Source: an uncultured Lachnospiraceae bacterium
GTDB lineage: Bacteria > Bacillota > Clostridia > Lachnospirales > Lachnospiraceae
DNA length: 61,345 nt
Reading direction: 5' to 3'
Assembly: GCA_947625875.1 (NCBI GenBank)
Contig: CANQQG010000005.1
Location: 1 to 61,345 of the forward strand
In this document: positions 1 through 8,895 of the stretch, in pieces
How positions within the stretch are numbered: the first letter of the stretch is position 1
How the letters are laid out: each line of letters starts with the position of its first letter
The notes under the pieces: model-generated
The model's database searches: none
What the model was told of the DNA's origin: nothing
The model's input: only the letters and a program-made list of their open reading frames with translations
Program-made: the position numbers and the translations under genes

Positions 1-65
1 ATAGGGCTCGAACCTATGACCCTCTGCTTGTAAGGCAGATGCTCTCCCAGCTGAGCTAAGATCCC
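1..65 (-). tRNA. tRNA-Val (UAC), 3' end cut by window edge
   Basis: On the minus strand the sequence begins GGGATCTTAGCTCAG, the normal acceptor 5' arm and D-arm start. An anticodon stem TCTGC/GCAGA encloses the loop CTTACAA, so the anticodon is TAC (plus positions 30-32) and the tRNA reads GUA. The T-arm contains GGTTCGAGCC. The last roughly eight bases, completing the acceptor stem, lie outside the window. It has its own promoter at 98-126. Confidence 0.93.
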
Positions 66-97
66 ATTTCATTGTCAGTTTGCCAACCGACTTATTT

Positions 98-126
98 AGT
101 ATATCGGAAATGGAAGGGTTTGTCAA
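98..126 (-). promoter_or_regulatory. Promoter of tRNA-Val
   Basis: On the minus strand TTGACA (121-126) and TATACT (98-103) are separated by exactly 17 bases, a near-consensus sigma-A promoter placed about 30 bases upstream of the tRNA 5' end. Confidence 0.85.
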
Positions 127-251
127 CATTTTTTTTGTTTTTTTTAACTCTTTTTTTAAAAGAAAATGACTATGCTTTTTTCTGACAATATGATAAGCTG
201 TAACTACAGGAAACAAGAACGAGTCTTATTTATATTCAGGAGGGTGTTGCG

Positions 252-2222
252 ATGGAACTTATTGTATCGGAAAAGAAAAAAGCGCCAATCCAGCCGGATA
301 TGTTTGGCCTGTTTTTTGAGGACATCAATTATGCGGCGGACGGCGGCCTGTATGCGGAGATGATTGAAAACAGGTCTTTTGAATTTTTGGACTGCGCGGG
401 GGAGAAGGGCGATTATTACACCGTTTTCGACGGCGGATATGGCTGGAGCGTGTATCCGAAGGGAGCCAGTGCGGAGATGAAGGTTGTGATGGGCAGCCCG
501 CTTGCGGAAGAAAACCCGCATTATCTGCGTTTTACGGCGAAGGAAACGGGAGCCGGATTTGCGAATCAGGCATATGACGGGATTTGCATGAAAAAAGATC
601 TGGAATACCATGTGTCTTTTTATGCGCGGAATGCAAAATATCAGGGCGCATATGAGGCGTCTGTGCAAAAGGACGGCAAAATCTATGCGGCGGCGCAGAT
701 TATGTCGGCGACAGAGGAAGCGGACGGGCTGAAAAAGTGGAACCATTATAAGGCGGTATTAAAGGCGCAGGAAGATGTGGAGCACGCCGTCTTTGTGATC
801 CGCCTGACACAGCCGGGAACGGTAGAATTTGATTTTGTATCCATGTTCCCGTCGGATGCGGTGGCGGGCATTTTCCGCAGGGACTTGTTTGAAAAATTAC
901 AGGATCTGCATCCGGGCTTCCTGCGTTTTCCGGGCGGATGTATCATTGAAGGGAACACATTGGATAACCGGTACCGGTTTAAGGAAACGTTAAAGCCGGC
1001 AGAGCAGAGGAAGAGCAATTGGAGCCGCTGGGCGGTCTTTGAGTATGACCAGCAGGCGGAAATGCATGGGCCGTTTTCCCATTATAATCAGACGCTCGGC
1101 ATGGGATATTATGAATTTTTCCTGCTGTGCGAGCTGTTGGGCGCAAAACCGCTTCCGGTGCTGAACGTCGGGCTGGCGTGTCAGTTCCAGTCGTATGAGC
1201 TGGTGGAGCTGGAAGATCCGAGGTTTCAGGAGTTTTTGCAGGATGCGCTGGATCTGATAGAGTTTGCAAACGGCGGCACAGATACCAGATGGGGCGCGGT
1301 GCGCGCAAAAATGGGGCATCCGGAACCGTTCGGGCTGGAGATGCTCGGCATTGGCAATGAGCAGTGGGAAACGCCGAAGGCGCGTTTCTTTGCGCGGTAT
1401 ACAAAATTTGAAGAAACGATTCATGCGAAATATCCAAAGATCCGTCTGATCGGCTCGGCAGGGCCGGACATTACGTCTGAAAAATATGAAAATGCATGGA
1501 AATTTATCCGCGAATCGGCCGCAAAGAAGGAAAATTTTGTCTATGCAGTCGACGAGCATTATTATGTAAAGCCGGAATGGTTTTATGAGCATACGGATTT
1601 TTATGACGGATATCCGCGCGGGGTAAAGGTGTTTGCGGGCGAATATGCCGCGCACCCTGCGATCGGTTATAATAATCCCGCCGCGAACACACTTGGCGGC
1701 GCGCTTGCGGAAGCTGCGTTTTTGACGGGCGTGGAGCGGAATGCCGACGTGGTCGCGCTGGCTTCGTACGCGCCGTTGTTTGCGAGAATGGGATTTACGC
1801 AATGGTCGCCGGATCTGATCTGGTTTGACGCGGGAACGTCCTATGCGACGCCGAGCTATTATGTGCAGAAGCTGTACGCGGATTATACGGGGACAGTCAC
1901 GCTGGATACGAAAGGGCAGGAAAAGGAACTTCGCAGAGAAAAGGTTTATTATAACGCGACGCTTGACGAGCCGTCCGGCATGATTTATATAAAAATCGTC
2001 AATGCGAATGAAACGCCGGTAACGATTGATTTCCGGCATGAAGATGGGAAAACCATGCGTCTGGAGAGACAGCTGACGCTCTGCGGCAGGACGAAGGTGG
2101 ATCATAACTGTCTGGAAACGCCGGATACGGTTGCGCTGAAAGAGGATACTGAGGCGTCTGTCCTGACAGCGATGACGGTCGCCGCCAACGCGTTTACGGT
2201 GCTTTGCCTGAAAACAGCATAA
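252..2222 (+). CDS. GH51 alpha-L-arabinofuranosidase
   Basis: Exo-acting hydrolase that removes terminal alpha-L-arabinofuranosyl groups from arabinan or arabinoxylan oligosaccharides. The 656-residue length fits the longer GH51 type with an N-terminal beta-rich/carbohydrate-binding-like part, a central TIM barrel and a C-terminal beta domain. The N-terminus has the family-like GLFFEDINYAADGG. The acid/base glutamate sits in GIGNEQWE and the nucleophile in FAGEYAAH. There is no signal peptide, so the enzyme should act in the cytosol on imported oligosaccharides. A strong AGGAGGG site lies at 239-245, seven bases before ATG. The downstream minus-strand sugar-type regulator and ABC ATPase suggest a carbohydrate-use neighbourhood, but no permease genes are present here. 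The substrate within the family is inferred. Confidence 0.9.
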   Translation: MELIVSEKKKAPIQPDMFGLFFEDINYAADGGLYAEMIENRSFEFLDCAGEKGDYYTVFDGGYGWSVYPKGASAEMKVVMGSPLAEENPHYLRFTAKETGAGFANQAYDGICMKKDLEYHVSFYARNAKYQGAYEASVQKDGKIYAAAQIMSATEEADGLKKWNHYKAVLKAQEDVEHAVFVIRLTQPGTVEFDFVSMFPSDAVAGIFRRDLFEKLQDLHPGFLRFPGGCIIEGNTLDNRYRFKETLKPAEQRKSNWSRWAVFEYDQQAEMHGPFSHYNQTLGMGYYEFFLLCELLGAKPLPVLNVGLACQFQSYELVELEDPRFQEFLQDALDLIEFANGGTDTRWGAVRAKMGHPEPFGLEMLGIGNEQWETPKARFFARYTKFEETIHAKYPKIRLIGSAGPDITSEKYENAWKFIRESAAKKENFVYAVDEHYYVKPEWFYEHTDFYDGYPRGVKVFAGEYAAHPAIGYNNPAANTLGGALAEAAFLTGVERNADVVALASYAPLFARMGFTQWSPDLIWFDAGTSYATPSYYVQKLYADYTGTVTLDTKGQEKELRREKVYYNATLDEPSGMIYIKIVNANETPVTIDFRHEDGKTMRLERQLTLCGRTKVDHNCLETPDTVALKEDTEASVLTAMTVAANAFTVLCLKTA

Positions 2223-2232
2223 AAGAGCGGGG

Positions 2233-2261
2233 CTGCCGCGAAGGGATTCCCTGTGCGGCAG
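2233..2261. terminator. Hairpin between convergent arabinofuranosidase and PucR-type genes
   Basis: CTGCCGC (2233-2239) pairs with GCGGCAG (2255-2261). On the minus strand the hairpin is followed by CCCCGCTCTTTT, a weak U-tract, so it could end transcription from both sides. Confidence 0.55.
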
Positions 2262-2263
2262 TC

Positions 2264-3424
2264 TTATGACAGCGGTTCCTGCTCCCGTATATGCGCGAGA
2301 ATCATCATTGCCAGCTTAAATGTCATGGCGTCGTCGAATTTCCGGATGTCCAGCCCGAGCGTTTTTTCCAGGCGTTCCAGCCGGTATACAAGCGTGTTGC
2401 GGTGCAGATAAAGCTGTCTGGCGGTTTCGGAGATATTCAGGTTATTTTCGTAAAATTTCTGGATGGTATTTTGCGTTTCTTCGTCCTGGTTTTCCGGAAC
2501 CGCATCGCCAAAGACCTCATATAAAAACGCATGGCATACATCAAGCGGCAGGTTGGCGATGAGCCGCCCCGTACCGAGCCGGTCATAGGAGATCGTGTCC
2601 TGCCCCGCAAAAAAGGTATTGCGTATCTGCAGGGCGGTGCAGGCCTCCTGGTAGGCGGCCGGAAGATCGGTGAAACTGTCCGCCGTCCTTCCGTATCCGA
2701 TGTGCGTCTGGACGAGCGCCTCGGCGCGGAGCGTATCAACGAGCGTCTGTGCAAACTGTTTTAACGCGGGAGAAGAACGCAGGTCTGCAGCAGCAGTTGT
2801 TTTTTTGCGGCGCGCGCGGGGGGTATGGGAGGTTTCCCGGTCATAGTCTTTGAGGATATTCGTAACGTCTTTTACAAGCAATAAACGCCTGGCGTCCAGT
2901 TCGCAGCAGAAGTCTGTCCTGCTGTCGGCAAAGGCGTGTTCAAGCATCGGATATGCATAGGAATCTTTTAGTTCATCGGCGCATTCGATGAGGAATACGC
3001 CCCAGATGGCGGGCGATAATTTCAGTTTTTTTATCTGCCGTTCCCGTTCCTGTTCCGACAGGTTTCCGTTTACCAGATTGTGGATAAAGCCGCTTTTTGT
3101 GACAGCGTCTTCCCGCGAGGCCAAAAAACGCCGGATCTGCCCGGCGGTTAAGCGTCCGATTGTGAAAGCGTCCGGTGTGGAGCTGGCGGCGAGCAATACA
3201 AAAAGGCGGGAATCCGGACAGAGGATCCGGATATAATGATATACGCCAAGCGACTGGTTTTCGATGTCGGAATGAAGAAACTCCCTGACGGCGTCGGCGA
3301 TTGCGTGATCCATCGGCGCCGTAGACGCAATGCAGCTTCCGTTTTCATCATATAAGCTCATGGGAATCCTTGAAATCTCCATGGTTTCGTCAAGGATGGC
3401 CTGTAATTCTTTTGCGTGGTTCAT
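2264..3424 (-). CDS. PucR/CdaR-family transcriptional regulator
   Basis: DNA-binding regulator of 386 residues. The C-terminus carries the PucR/CdaR helix-turn-helix: NISETARQLYLHRNTLVYRL followed by a LERLEKTLGLD-type stretch, the classic pattern of this family. The N-terminal half resembles a ligand-sensing region as in sugar-diacid regulators, but the ligand cannot be read from sequence. The start was set at 3424 (MNHAKELQ) because an AGGAGG motif (plus strand cctcct near 3431-3436) lies just upstream; an upstream ATG at 3517 would add 31 residues with no such site and would run through a leader hairpin. It lies downstream of the ABC ATPase on the same strand with a 238-base structured gap. 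Likely controls sugar or organic-acid use, by analogy only. Confidence 0.8.
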   Translation of the reverse strand: MNHAKELQAILDETMEISRIPMSLYDENGSCIASTAPMDHAIADAVREFLHSDIENQSLGVYHYIRILCPDSRLFVLLAASSTPDAFTIGRLTAGQIRRFLASREDAVTKSGFIHNLVNGNLSEQERERQIKKLKLSPAIWGVFLIECADELKDSYAYPMLEHAFADSRTDFCCELDARRLLLVKDVTNILKDYDRETSHTPRARRKKTTAAADLRSSPALKQFAQTLVDTLRAEALVQTHIGYGRTADSFTDLPAAYQEACTALQIRNTFFAGQDTISYDRLGTGRLIANLPLDVCHAFLYEVFGDAVPENQDEETQNTIQKFYENNLNISETARQLYLHRNTLVYRLERLEKTLGLDIRKFDDAMTFKLAMMILAHIREQEPLS

Positions 3425-3583
3425 AGCCTGCCTCCTGCGGGTATTTATGCGCTCATAAAAAGAAAGGAAGCAAATACAGGGTTGGTTGTATTTTATGCTT
3501 CCTTCTCCTATAACCAATCTCCGTAGAGAAAGATTATAATCATGTAAATATATTTCAAGTAAAATCCAAAAATGGAAAAAATT

Positions 3584-3637
3584 CCCTTTTTATACGTATA
3601 GAAAAACTGCCAATGGCAGCTTTTCTATACAAAAAGG
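3584..3637. other. Long inverted repeat in the gap between ABC ATPase and PucR-type gene
   Basis: Arms 3596-3612 and 3614-3630 (GTATAGAAAAACTGCCA against TGGCAGCTTTTCTATAC) pair over 17 positions with one mismatch. Outer CCTTTTT (around 3584-3591) and AAAAAGG (3631-3637) can extend the stem. No clean U-tract follows on either strand, so a processed 3' end or an operator is as likely as a terminator. Confidence 0.55.
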
Positions 3638-3662
3638 ATATAATATTATGAAAAACAGTAGC

Positions 3663-4772
3663 TTAGTTTGTAATTGTTAATTCTGTGTCATGGTCGAATA
3701 CGTGAATCTTTTCCGGATTCAGCGCAAGCGTTACATGGTCGCCCAGACGCGCCGGTGTAGAAGACTCTACCTTTGCGCTCATATTTGCGCCTGCGATCTG
3801 GAAGTAGAGGATTACTTCCGAACCAAGCAATTCATAGCCGCTTACGTTTGCATCGATCCTTGCCGCATAGTTGCTCATCTCATAATCAGAATCGCCGAGA
3901 TCTTCCGGACGGATACCCATGATGACGGTCTTTCCGTTATAGCCGCCGTCGATCAGCTTCTTCGCTTTTGCAGGCGGAAGGGCGATAGAGAATTTATCAA
4001 AGTTTAATGTAACGTCAGAGCCGCTCACCTTGCAGGTAGCGTTTACAAAGTTCATCTGCGGAGAGCCAATGAAGCCTGCTACAAACAGGTTATCCGGCTG
4101 GTTGTATAATTTCTGCGGAGAATCTACCTGCTGTACAACGCCGTCCTTTAATACGACGATCCTTGTTCCCAGCGTCATAGCTTCTGTCTGGTCATGCGTT
4201 ACATAGATGATCGTAGCTTTTAATTTCTGATGCAGCGCGGAGATCTCTGTACGCATCTGAACCCTTAATTTTGCATCCAGGTTTGATAAAGGCTCGTCCA
4301 TAAGGAATACCTTCGGGTTACGGACAATTGCGCGGCCCATGGCAACACGCTGTCTCTGACCACCGGAAAGAGCCTTCGGCTTGCGGTCTAACAGCTGCTC
4401 CAGGTCAAGGATCTTGGCAGCTTCTTTTACTTTCTGGTCGATCTCAGCCTTCGGGACTTTTCTCATCTTTAAGCCGAATGCGATATTGTCATAAACGGTC
4501 ATATGCGGATACAGAGCGTAGTTCTGGAATACCATGGCGATATCTCTGTCCTTCGGCTCTACGTCGTTCATGCGCTTTCCGTCGATGATCAGGTCGCCGG
4601 AAGAGATCTCTTCAAGGCCGGCAACCATACGGAGCGTTGTAGACTTACCGCAGCCGGACGGCCCTACGAAGATGATGAACTCCTGATCCTGGATCTCAAG
4701 GTTGAAATCCTTTACCGCTTCAAAACCGTTTGAATATACTTTGCAGATATTCTTCATTGATACACTTGACAT
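3663..4772 (-). CDS. Sugar ABC transporter ATPase (MsmK/UgpC/MalK type)
   Basis: ATP-hydrolysing subunit that powers carbohydrate ABC importers; 369 residues. Walker A is GPSGCGKST, the Q-loop is in VFQNYALYPHMTV, the signature is LSGGQRQRVAMGRA, Walker B is VFLMDEPLSNLDAK, and the switch histidine is in VTHDQTEAM. The C-terminal 130 residues form the OB-fold (TOBE-like) regulatory region typical of MalK/UgpC, with GIRPEDL. The start at 4772 is set by an AGGAGGAAG site (plus strand 4779-4787); a longer reading frame upstream has no such site. It stands alone without permease or binding-protein genes, as is usual for a shared ATPase that serves several Clostridial sugar importers. A 7-bp inverted repeat overlaps its likely -35 region. 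Confidence 0.9.
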   Translation of the reverse strand: MSSVSMKNICKVYSNGFEAVKDFNLEIQDQEFIIFVGPSGCGKSTTLRMVAGLEEISSGDLIIDGKRMNDVEPKDRDIAMVFQNYALYPHMTVYDNIAFGLKMRKVPKAEIDQKVKEAAKILDLEQLLDRKPKALSGGQRQRVAMGRAIVRNPKVFLMDEPLSNLDAKLRVQMRTEISALHQKLKATIIYVTHDQTEAMTLGTRIVVLKDGVVQQVDSPQKLYNQPDNLFVAGFIGSPQMNFVNATCKVSGSDVTLNFDKFSIALPPAKAKKLIDGGYNGKTVIMGIRPEDLGDSDYEMSNYAARIDANVSGYELLGSEVILYFQIAGANMSAKVESSTPARLGDHVTLALNPEKIHVFDHDTELTITN

Positions 4773-4844
4773 TTTTTCTTCCTCCTGAAAATAATTTAAA
4801 CTCTCTTTACGTCCAAAACAAGGTGTTTTGTTTTTGCTGTTCTT

Positions 4845-4879
4845 ACTATAACAAAGATTCCATGATTTGGCTATCATGG
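4845..4879 (-). promoter_or_regulatory. Putative promoter and operator of the sugar ABC ATPase
   Basis: TATAGT on the minus strand (4845-4850) is a candidate -10. The -35 zone falls inside the perfect inverted repeat CCATGAT-N6-ATCATGG (4860-4879), a plausible repressor or activator site. The -35 hexamer itself is poor. Confidence 0.45.
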
Positions 4880-4947
4880 GATGTTCTAAAGATTTCCGCC
4901 CCTGTCTGGACGTTTTGACGAAAAAAGAGATAAAAACAGAAAAACTC

Positions 4948-4960
4948 CGTCAATATGACG
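4948..4960. repeat. Small palindrome CGTCA-ATA-TGACG in divergent intergenic region
   Basis: Perfect 5-bp inverted repeat with a 3-base centre, about 45 bases upstream of the HD-GYP promoter -35 and about 70 bases beyond the ATPase operator. It could be a regulator site for either gene; no evidence beyond symmetry. Confidence 0.3.
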
Positions 4961-5003
4961 AAATCAAAGACGCGTTTTGGTGAATCTGACAAAAATACAG
5001 TGT

Positions 5004-5032
5004 TTGATTTACAGAGAAAGTCGTGATAAGAT
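5004..5032 (+). promoter_or_regulatory. Probable promoter of the HD-GYP gene
   Basis: TTGATT (5004-5009), 17-base spacer, TAAGAT (5027-5032), ending 30 bases before the ATG at 5063, which is preceded by GGAGGAG. Confidence 0.55.
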
Positions 5033-5062
5033 AAGGAAAGCGGATGATGGAGGAGAAAGCAT

Positions 5063-6541
5063 ATGGCAAAAAGCGTGAGGGAATATGAACTGGAGGATAT
5101 GTTGGAAAAAGTGTTGCAGATCGGCATTTCTTTTTCCGGGGAGAAACACCGCAGCGGCCTGCTGGAAAAAATACTGGCGGCTTTTATGGAGCTTGCGGTC
5201 TGCGATCTGGGCGTATTGTACAGCTTACAGGGGCAGACGCTGCGCCCGGAGCTTCTGATCATAAAGTCAGAGCATATCCATGAGGGCAGGAGAGAGGATG
5301 CCGGTTTCCTGCCGTCCCTGCCATTGGCGGATGCGCATATCTGCGCGAAAGCGGTCCGGGAACGCCGGATTATAAACGTGGCGGACGCCGCGTCCTGTAC
5401 GGCTTATAAGACGGCGCTGTGGGATGGCGGCAGATGCCGCGGGTATCGTGTGAAGTCCATGTTTGCCGCGCCGGTGCGTGACGACGAAGGGCAGATCATG
5501 GGAGCGGTCTGCCTGGGGAATGCGCTGGCCGGGGACGGCACAGTGATCGCGTTCCACACTTTTTACGAACAGATATTATCTGCGGTCGCCTCGCAGGCGG
5601 CGGTCTGCCTGCAGAATGTCGATTACGCGGCGACGATTCAGAAGTTCCTGGACTCCTTTGTGCATGTCATGTCTACGGCGATTGACGCGAGGACGCCTTA
5701 TAATGACGGGCATACGCGCAATATGGCGGCTTATGGGGAGCGGTTTATCGACTGGCTGGACGCGAGCGGGCAGGAGTGGCGGTTCAGTGAGGAGAAGAAG
5801 CGGATTTTTTTATTAAGCATCTGGCTGCATGATATCGGAAAGCTGGTTACGCCGCGTTCGATCATGAACAAGTGCGACCGGCTGGGGAATAACCTGCCTT
5901 ATATCGAGGCGCGTTTCCAGAAAATCGGGCTTCTGACAAAGATCGAGCATCTGGAAGGGCGGCTGGACGACCGGGCGGCTTTTGACGCGCTGGATAAGTT
6001 AAAGGGAGCCTGGGAGCTGATCCTTGCGGCGAATAAGATCAGTGTGCTGCCGGAGGATATGGCGGCTCAGATCGAGCGGCTGGCGGGCGAGACTTATACG
6101 GATGTGGACGGGACATGCTGCCGCTGGCTTACGGAGCAGGAGTGCGCGCAGCTAAAGATCTGCAAAGGCACGCTGACGGAAGAGGAACGCGAGGTCATGC
6201 GCAACCATGTCGTCATGACGCAGAAAATGCTGGAGCAGATGGTGTTTGAGGGCGGCTATGAGAATATCCTGCAATGGGCGTCGCAGCACCATGAACTGCT
6301 GGACGGCAGCGGATATCCGCGCGGGCTCCGCGCAGACCAGATCGCAAAGGAAGTGCGCCTGCTGACAATCCTTGATATTTTTGAGGCGCTGACGGCGGAC
6401 GACCGCCCGTACAAGCCGCCGATGTCGGTGGAACGTTCGCTGGATATTTTGTATGATATGGCCGATAAGGGCAAGATAGACAGGGAGATTCTCGATCTGT
6501 TTGTGCAAAGCCGCGCATGGGAGCCCGGGGCGGAGGCATGA
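5063..6541 (+). CDS. GAF-like/HD-GYP phosphodiesterase with a long insert
   Basis: Probable cyclic di-GMP phosphodiesterase of 492 residues. Residues about 10-190 look like a GAF-type sensor (phrases such as VKSMFAAPVRDDEGQIMGAVCLGN and QAAVCLQN are typical). The catalytic HD-GYP part follows: HTRNMAAYGERF, HDIGK at 256-260, and HHELLDGSGYPRGL with GYP at 417-419. Unusually, about 97 residues (roughly 271-367) separate PRSIMNK from KGTLTEEEREVMRNH, where standard domains have only a few residues. No membrane segments are seen, so it is cytosolic. It converges with a GGDEF-EAL gene, placing two likely cyclic di-GMP hydrolases side by side. Activity is inferred from motifs. Confidence 0.85.
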   Translation: MAKSVREYELEDMLEKVLQIGISFSGEKHRSGLLEKILAAFMELAVCDLGVLYSLQGQTLRPELLIIKSEHIHEGRREDAGFLPSLPLADAHICAKAVRERRIINVADAASCTAYKTALWDGGRCRGYRVKSMFAAPVRDDEGQIMGAVCLGNALAGDGTVIAFHTFYEQILSAVASQAAVCLQNVDYAATIQKFLDSFVHVMSTAIDARTPYNDGHTRNMAAYGERFIDWLDASGQEWRFSEEKKRIFLLSIWLHDIGKLVTPRSIMNKCDRLGNNLPYIEARFQKIGLLTKIEHLEGRLDDRAAFDALDKLKGAWELILAANKISVLPEDMAAQIERLAGETYTDVDGTCCRWLTEQECAQLKICKGTLTEEEREVMRNHVVMTQKMLEQMVFEGGYENILQWASQHHELLDGSGYPRGLRADQIAKEVRLLTILDIFEALTADDRPYKPPMSVERSLDILYDMADKGKIDREILDLFVQSRAWEPGAEA

Positions 6542-6551
6542 TGCCCAAAAG

Positions 6552-6575
6552 CGGGCAGGGGAGCTCCCCTACCCG
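6552..6575. terminator. Palindromic stem between convergent cyclic di-GMP genes
   Basis: AGGGGAG/CTCCCCT (6557-6570), extended by CGGG (6552-6555) and CCCG (6572-6575), makes a compact GC-rich stem that overlaps the stop codon of the minus-strand gene. A short AT-rich stretch follows on the plus side. Bidirectional termination is plausible but there is no clear U-tract. Confidence 0.4.
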
Positions 6576-8857
6576 GCAAAATATTCTTTTTCAAACGCCT
6601 CGAGGCTCATCGGCTTTGCGAAGTAAAAGCCCTGGAACATATCGCAGCCGAAGTCCATCAGGAAGTCCACCTGTTCCTTTGTTTCCACCCCTTCGGTAAT
6701 GACCGTCATTCCCAGTTCTTTTGACATGGAAATGATATTTTTTAAAATGGTCGCGCTCCGTTTGGCATTTTTGGTTTCCTGGAGGAAGATCATGTCGATT
6801 TTTAAGATATCGGCGTTGATGTCTTTTAACATGCCAAGCGAGGAATACCCGCTGCCAAAATCATCAATCTCAATGTCATATCCAATGGCGTGGAGCCCGT
6901 CCAGAGCTTTCATGATCTCACGCACATTTTCCATCAATGCGGATTCTGTGATCTCCAGCTTGAGGTTTTTGATGCGGAAATCGTATTTTTCCGCGAGGGT
7001 GCGGAACGCGCCGCATACATCGAGGTAAAAGAAGTCTTTTGTGGATATATTTACGGAAATGGACAAATCTTCCTTTCCCTTTTTCTTCCATTCTTCCAGT
7101 TTCTGCGCGGCGTTTTCCCATATATACAGATCCAGCCGGTGGATCAGGCCCGCTTTTTCCAGCGTCGGGATAAAGAAGCCCGGGCTTATCATGCCTTTTT
7201 CCGGGTGGATCCAGCGCACCAGCGCCTCTGCGCCGACGACCGCCCCGCTGTTTGCGATCTGCGGCTGCAGGAACATATGGAATTGTTTTTCTTCCAGCGC
7301 CCGGTCAAATTCGCCGAGCGTCTCTTTTTCTTTTATAATATGCTGCAGTAGTTCGTCTTTGTAGTAGCTGATGGATTCTTCGTAGCTGCCGTAGATGGCG
7401 TTGATTGCCATAATCGCTTTGTCGTACATCGTCCACACAGGCTCGTTTATGTCCGTAATGTCATAAACGCCTATGTAGTAGTGCAGCCGGAAGGAATCCA
7501 CAAGGCCGGACTTTGTGATCTCGGACATACTTTCTGAAAAGCGCTGTTCGTTAAAATGTTTTTTTGGCACGAGTGTTGCAAATTTGTCCGCATAAATACG
7601 CGCGCTGACCGAATCCTCGTGCGAGGCTTTCCGGATGATGGACGCCTGCGCGGCCAGAATCCGGTCTCCGGTCTCCGCGCCGTAGAGCTCATTTACCAGT
7701 TTAAAATCCTGGATGTTGGAGCATACCATGCAATAGGGCTCGTTTGCGGAGGACAGGATCCGCCGCACCTCGCTCTCAAAGGAGTCCCTGTTTAAAAGGC
7801 CCGTCAGGACGTCATGCGTGGCGCGGTATTGTTCGTCTTTAAATTTCTGCACGACTTCCGTTCGGTTTTCAAACTGGAAACAGCTTCCGAGCGTACGGCC
7901 TTTTTCATCTGAGAATTTCTGGTAGTTGACATAGATGTTTTTCTCTTCCCCGTTCTGCATGAGCGTCTGTTCCGAGCCGATGACATTTGCAGGGTTGTTT
8001 TTGTGCGTTTCCAGCCAGCCGGCAAGGTACTGTTCCGCGGCGGCATAGACGTCCCCGCTTACCGCAAACAGTTCTTTTGCCGCCCGGTTTGCGTCGATGC
8101 AGTTCCCTTCGTTGTCATAGGCAAACAGCCCGATGACGGAATCTTCCACAATGGTGGAATGGATGCGTTCGAGCAGTTTTCTGGGCGAGGCGAATAAGGC
8201 CAGGTAGCAGATGGAGATTGCCAAAGACGCATACAGGATGACGGAATAGTCAAACTTGGCGTTCATCGCGGCGCAGAAAATATTCAGCCCGACTACGGCG
8301 GCGATCTGGATCAGCATACTGCCGTATTTGCGTTTGTAAATGTTCGGAACCCGAATGAGCTGGTATGTAAATATGACCAGGCTGTATAAAACAAGCAGAT
8401 AAACGAAAATGCGGTGGGCGATATGCGGGGGCTTTAACTGTACGTGCCAGTAATTCAGGTTCAGGCGGCCCGAATGCCGGATCTCCAGTTCAAACATATG
8501 GCGCGTAAAGGCGTTGACGATAAAGGAAACCGAGTCAAGCCCCGCCAGAAAGCCGATGATCCGCCGGGGAGCCTTTGAGATCGGATACACATGCGTGTAT
8601 GCCGAGGTAAACAGCATCAGGTATACGACGAGCCAGTCTGTGGCAAGGAAATAAAGCCCGGCCGCAAAATACGCCGGAAAGGGGCGGTCAGACGGGATCA
8701 GGATAAACGCGGTGTAGCAGATGGTTGTAAAAACCGCTGTCCAGATCAGATGCACAACGCTTTTCCGGTTTCTGACCACTCTTTTATTGACAAGCTTGAT
8801 ACAGAACAGCATGACAAATGTAAGCAGTATCAGCAGGATTACCATTGAAAGGAACAT
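6569..8857 (-). CDS. Membrane-anchored GGDEF(degenerate)-EAL phosphodiesterase
   Basis: Integral membrane signalling protein, 762 residues. About seven or eight hydrophobic segments fill residues 1-235 (a 7TM histidine-kinase-like input domain), followed by a PAS-like stretch, a GGDEF domain near 345-500 and an EAL domain near 510-762. The GGDEF signature is replaced by YADKF, so cyclase activity is unlikely, and this domain may bind GTP as a regulator. The EAL part looks intact: GAEALVRW, NISTKDF, LEITES, DDFGSGYSSL, LKIDM, ITEGVE and QGFYFAKP. It should therefore hydrolyse cyclic di-GMP at the inner face of the membrane. The promoter at 8896-8924 is close to consensus. Confidence 0.88.
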   Translation of the reverse strand: MFLSMVILLILLTFVMLFCIKLVNKRVVRNRKSVVHLIWTAVFTTICYTAFILIPSDRPFPAYFAAGLYFLATDWLVVYLMLFTSAYTHVYPISKAPRRIIGFLAGLDSVSFIVNAFTRHMFELEIRHSGRLNLNYWHVQLKPPHIAHRIFVYLLVLYSLVIFTYQLIRVPNIYKRKYGSMLIQIAAVVGLNIFCAAMNAKFDYSVILYASLAISICYLALFASPRKLLERIHSTIVEDSVIGLFAYDNEGNCIDANRAAKELFAVSGDVYAAAEQYLAGWLETHKNNPANVIGSEQTLMQNGEEKNIYVNYQKFSDEKGRTLGSCFQFENRTEVVQKFKDEQYRATHDVLTGLLNRDSFESEVRRILSSANEPYCMVCSNIQDFKLVNELYGAETGDRILAAQASIIRKASHEDSVSARIYADKFATLVPKKHFNEQRFSESMSEITKSGLVDSFRLHYYIGVYDITDINEPVWTMYDKAIMAINAIYGSYEESISYYKDELLQHIIKEKETLGEFDRALEEKQFHMFLQPQIANSGAVVGAEALVRWIHPEKGMISPGFFIPTLEKAGLIHRLDLYIWENAAQKLEEWKKKGKEDLSISVNISTKDFFYLDVCGAFRTLAEKYDFRIKNLKLEITESALMENVREIMKALDGLHAIGYDIEIDDFGSGYSSLGMLKDINADILKIDMIFLQETKNAKRSATILKNIISMSKELGMTVITEGVETKEQVDFLMDFGCDMFQGFYFAKPMSLEAFEKEYFAG

Positions 8858-8895
8858 CTTTTTTCTCCTTTGATTGTTATAGAATATTGTGTACT

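Noticed and set aside
990-2105. 371-codon minus-strand open frame opposite the arabinofuranosidase
   Set aside because: No ribosome site and no family pattern; the plus-strand GH51 gene is certain.
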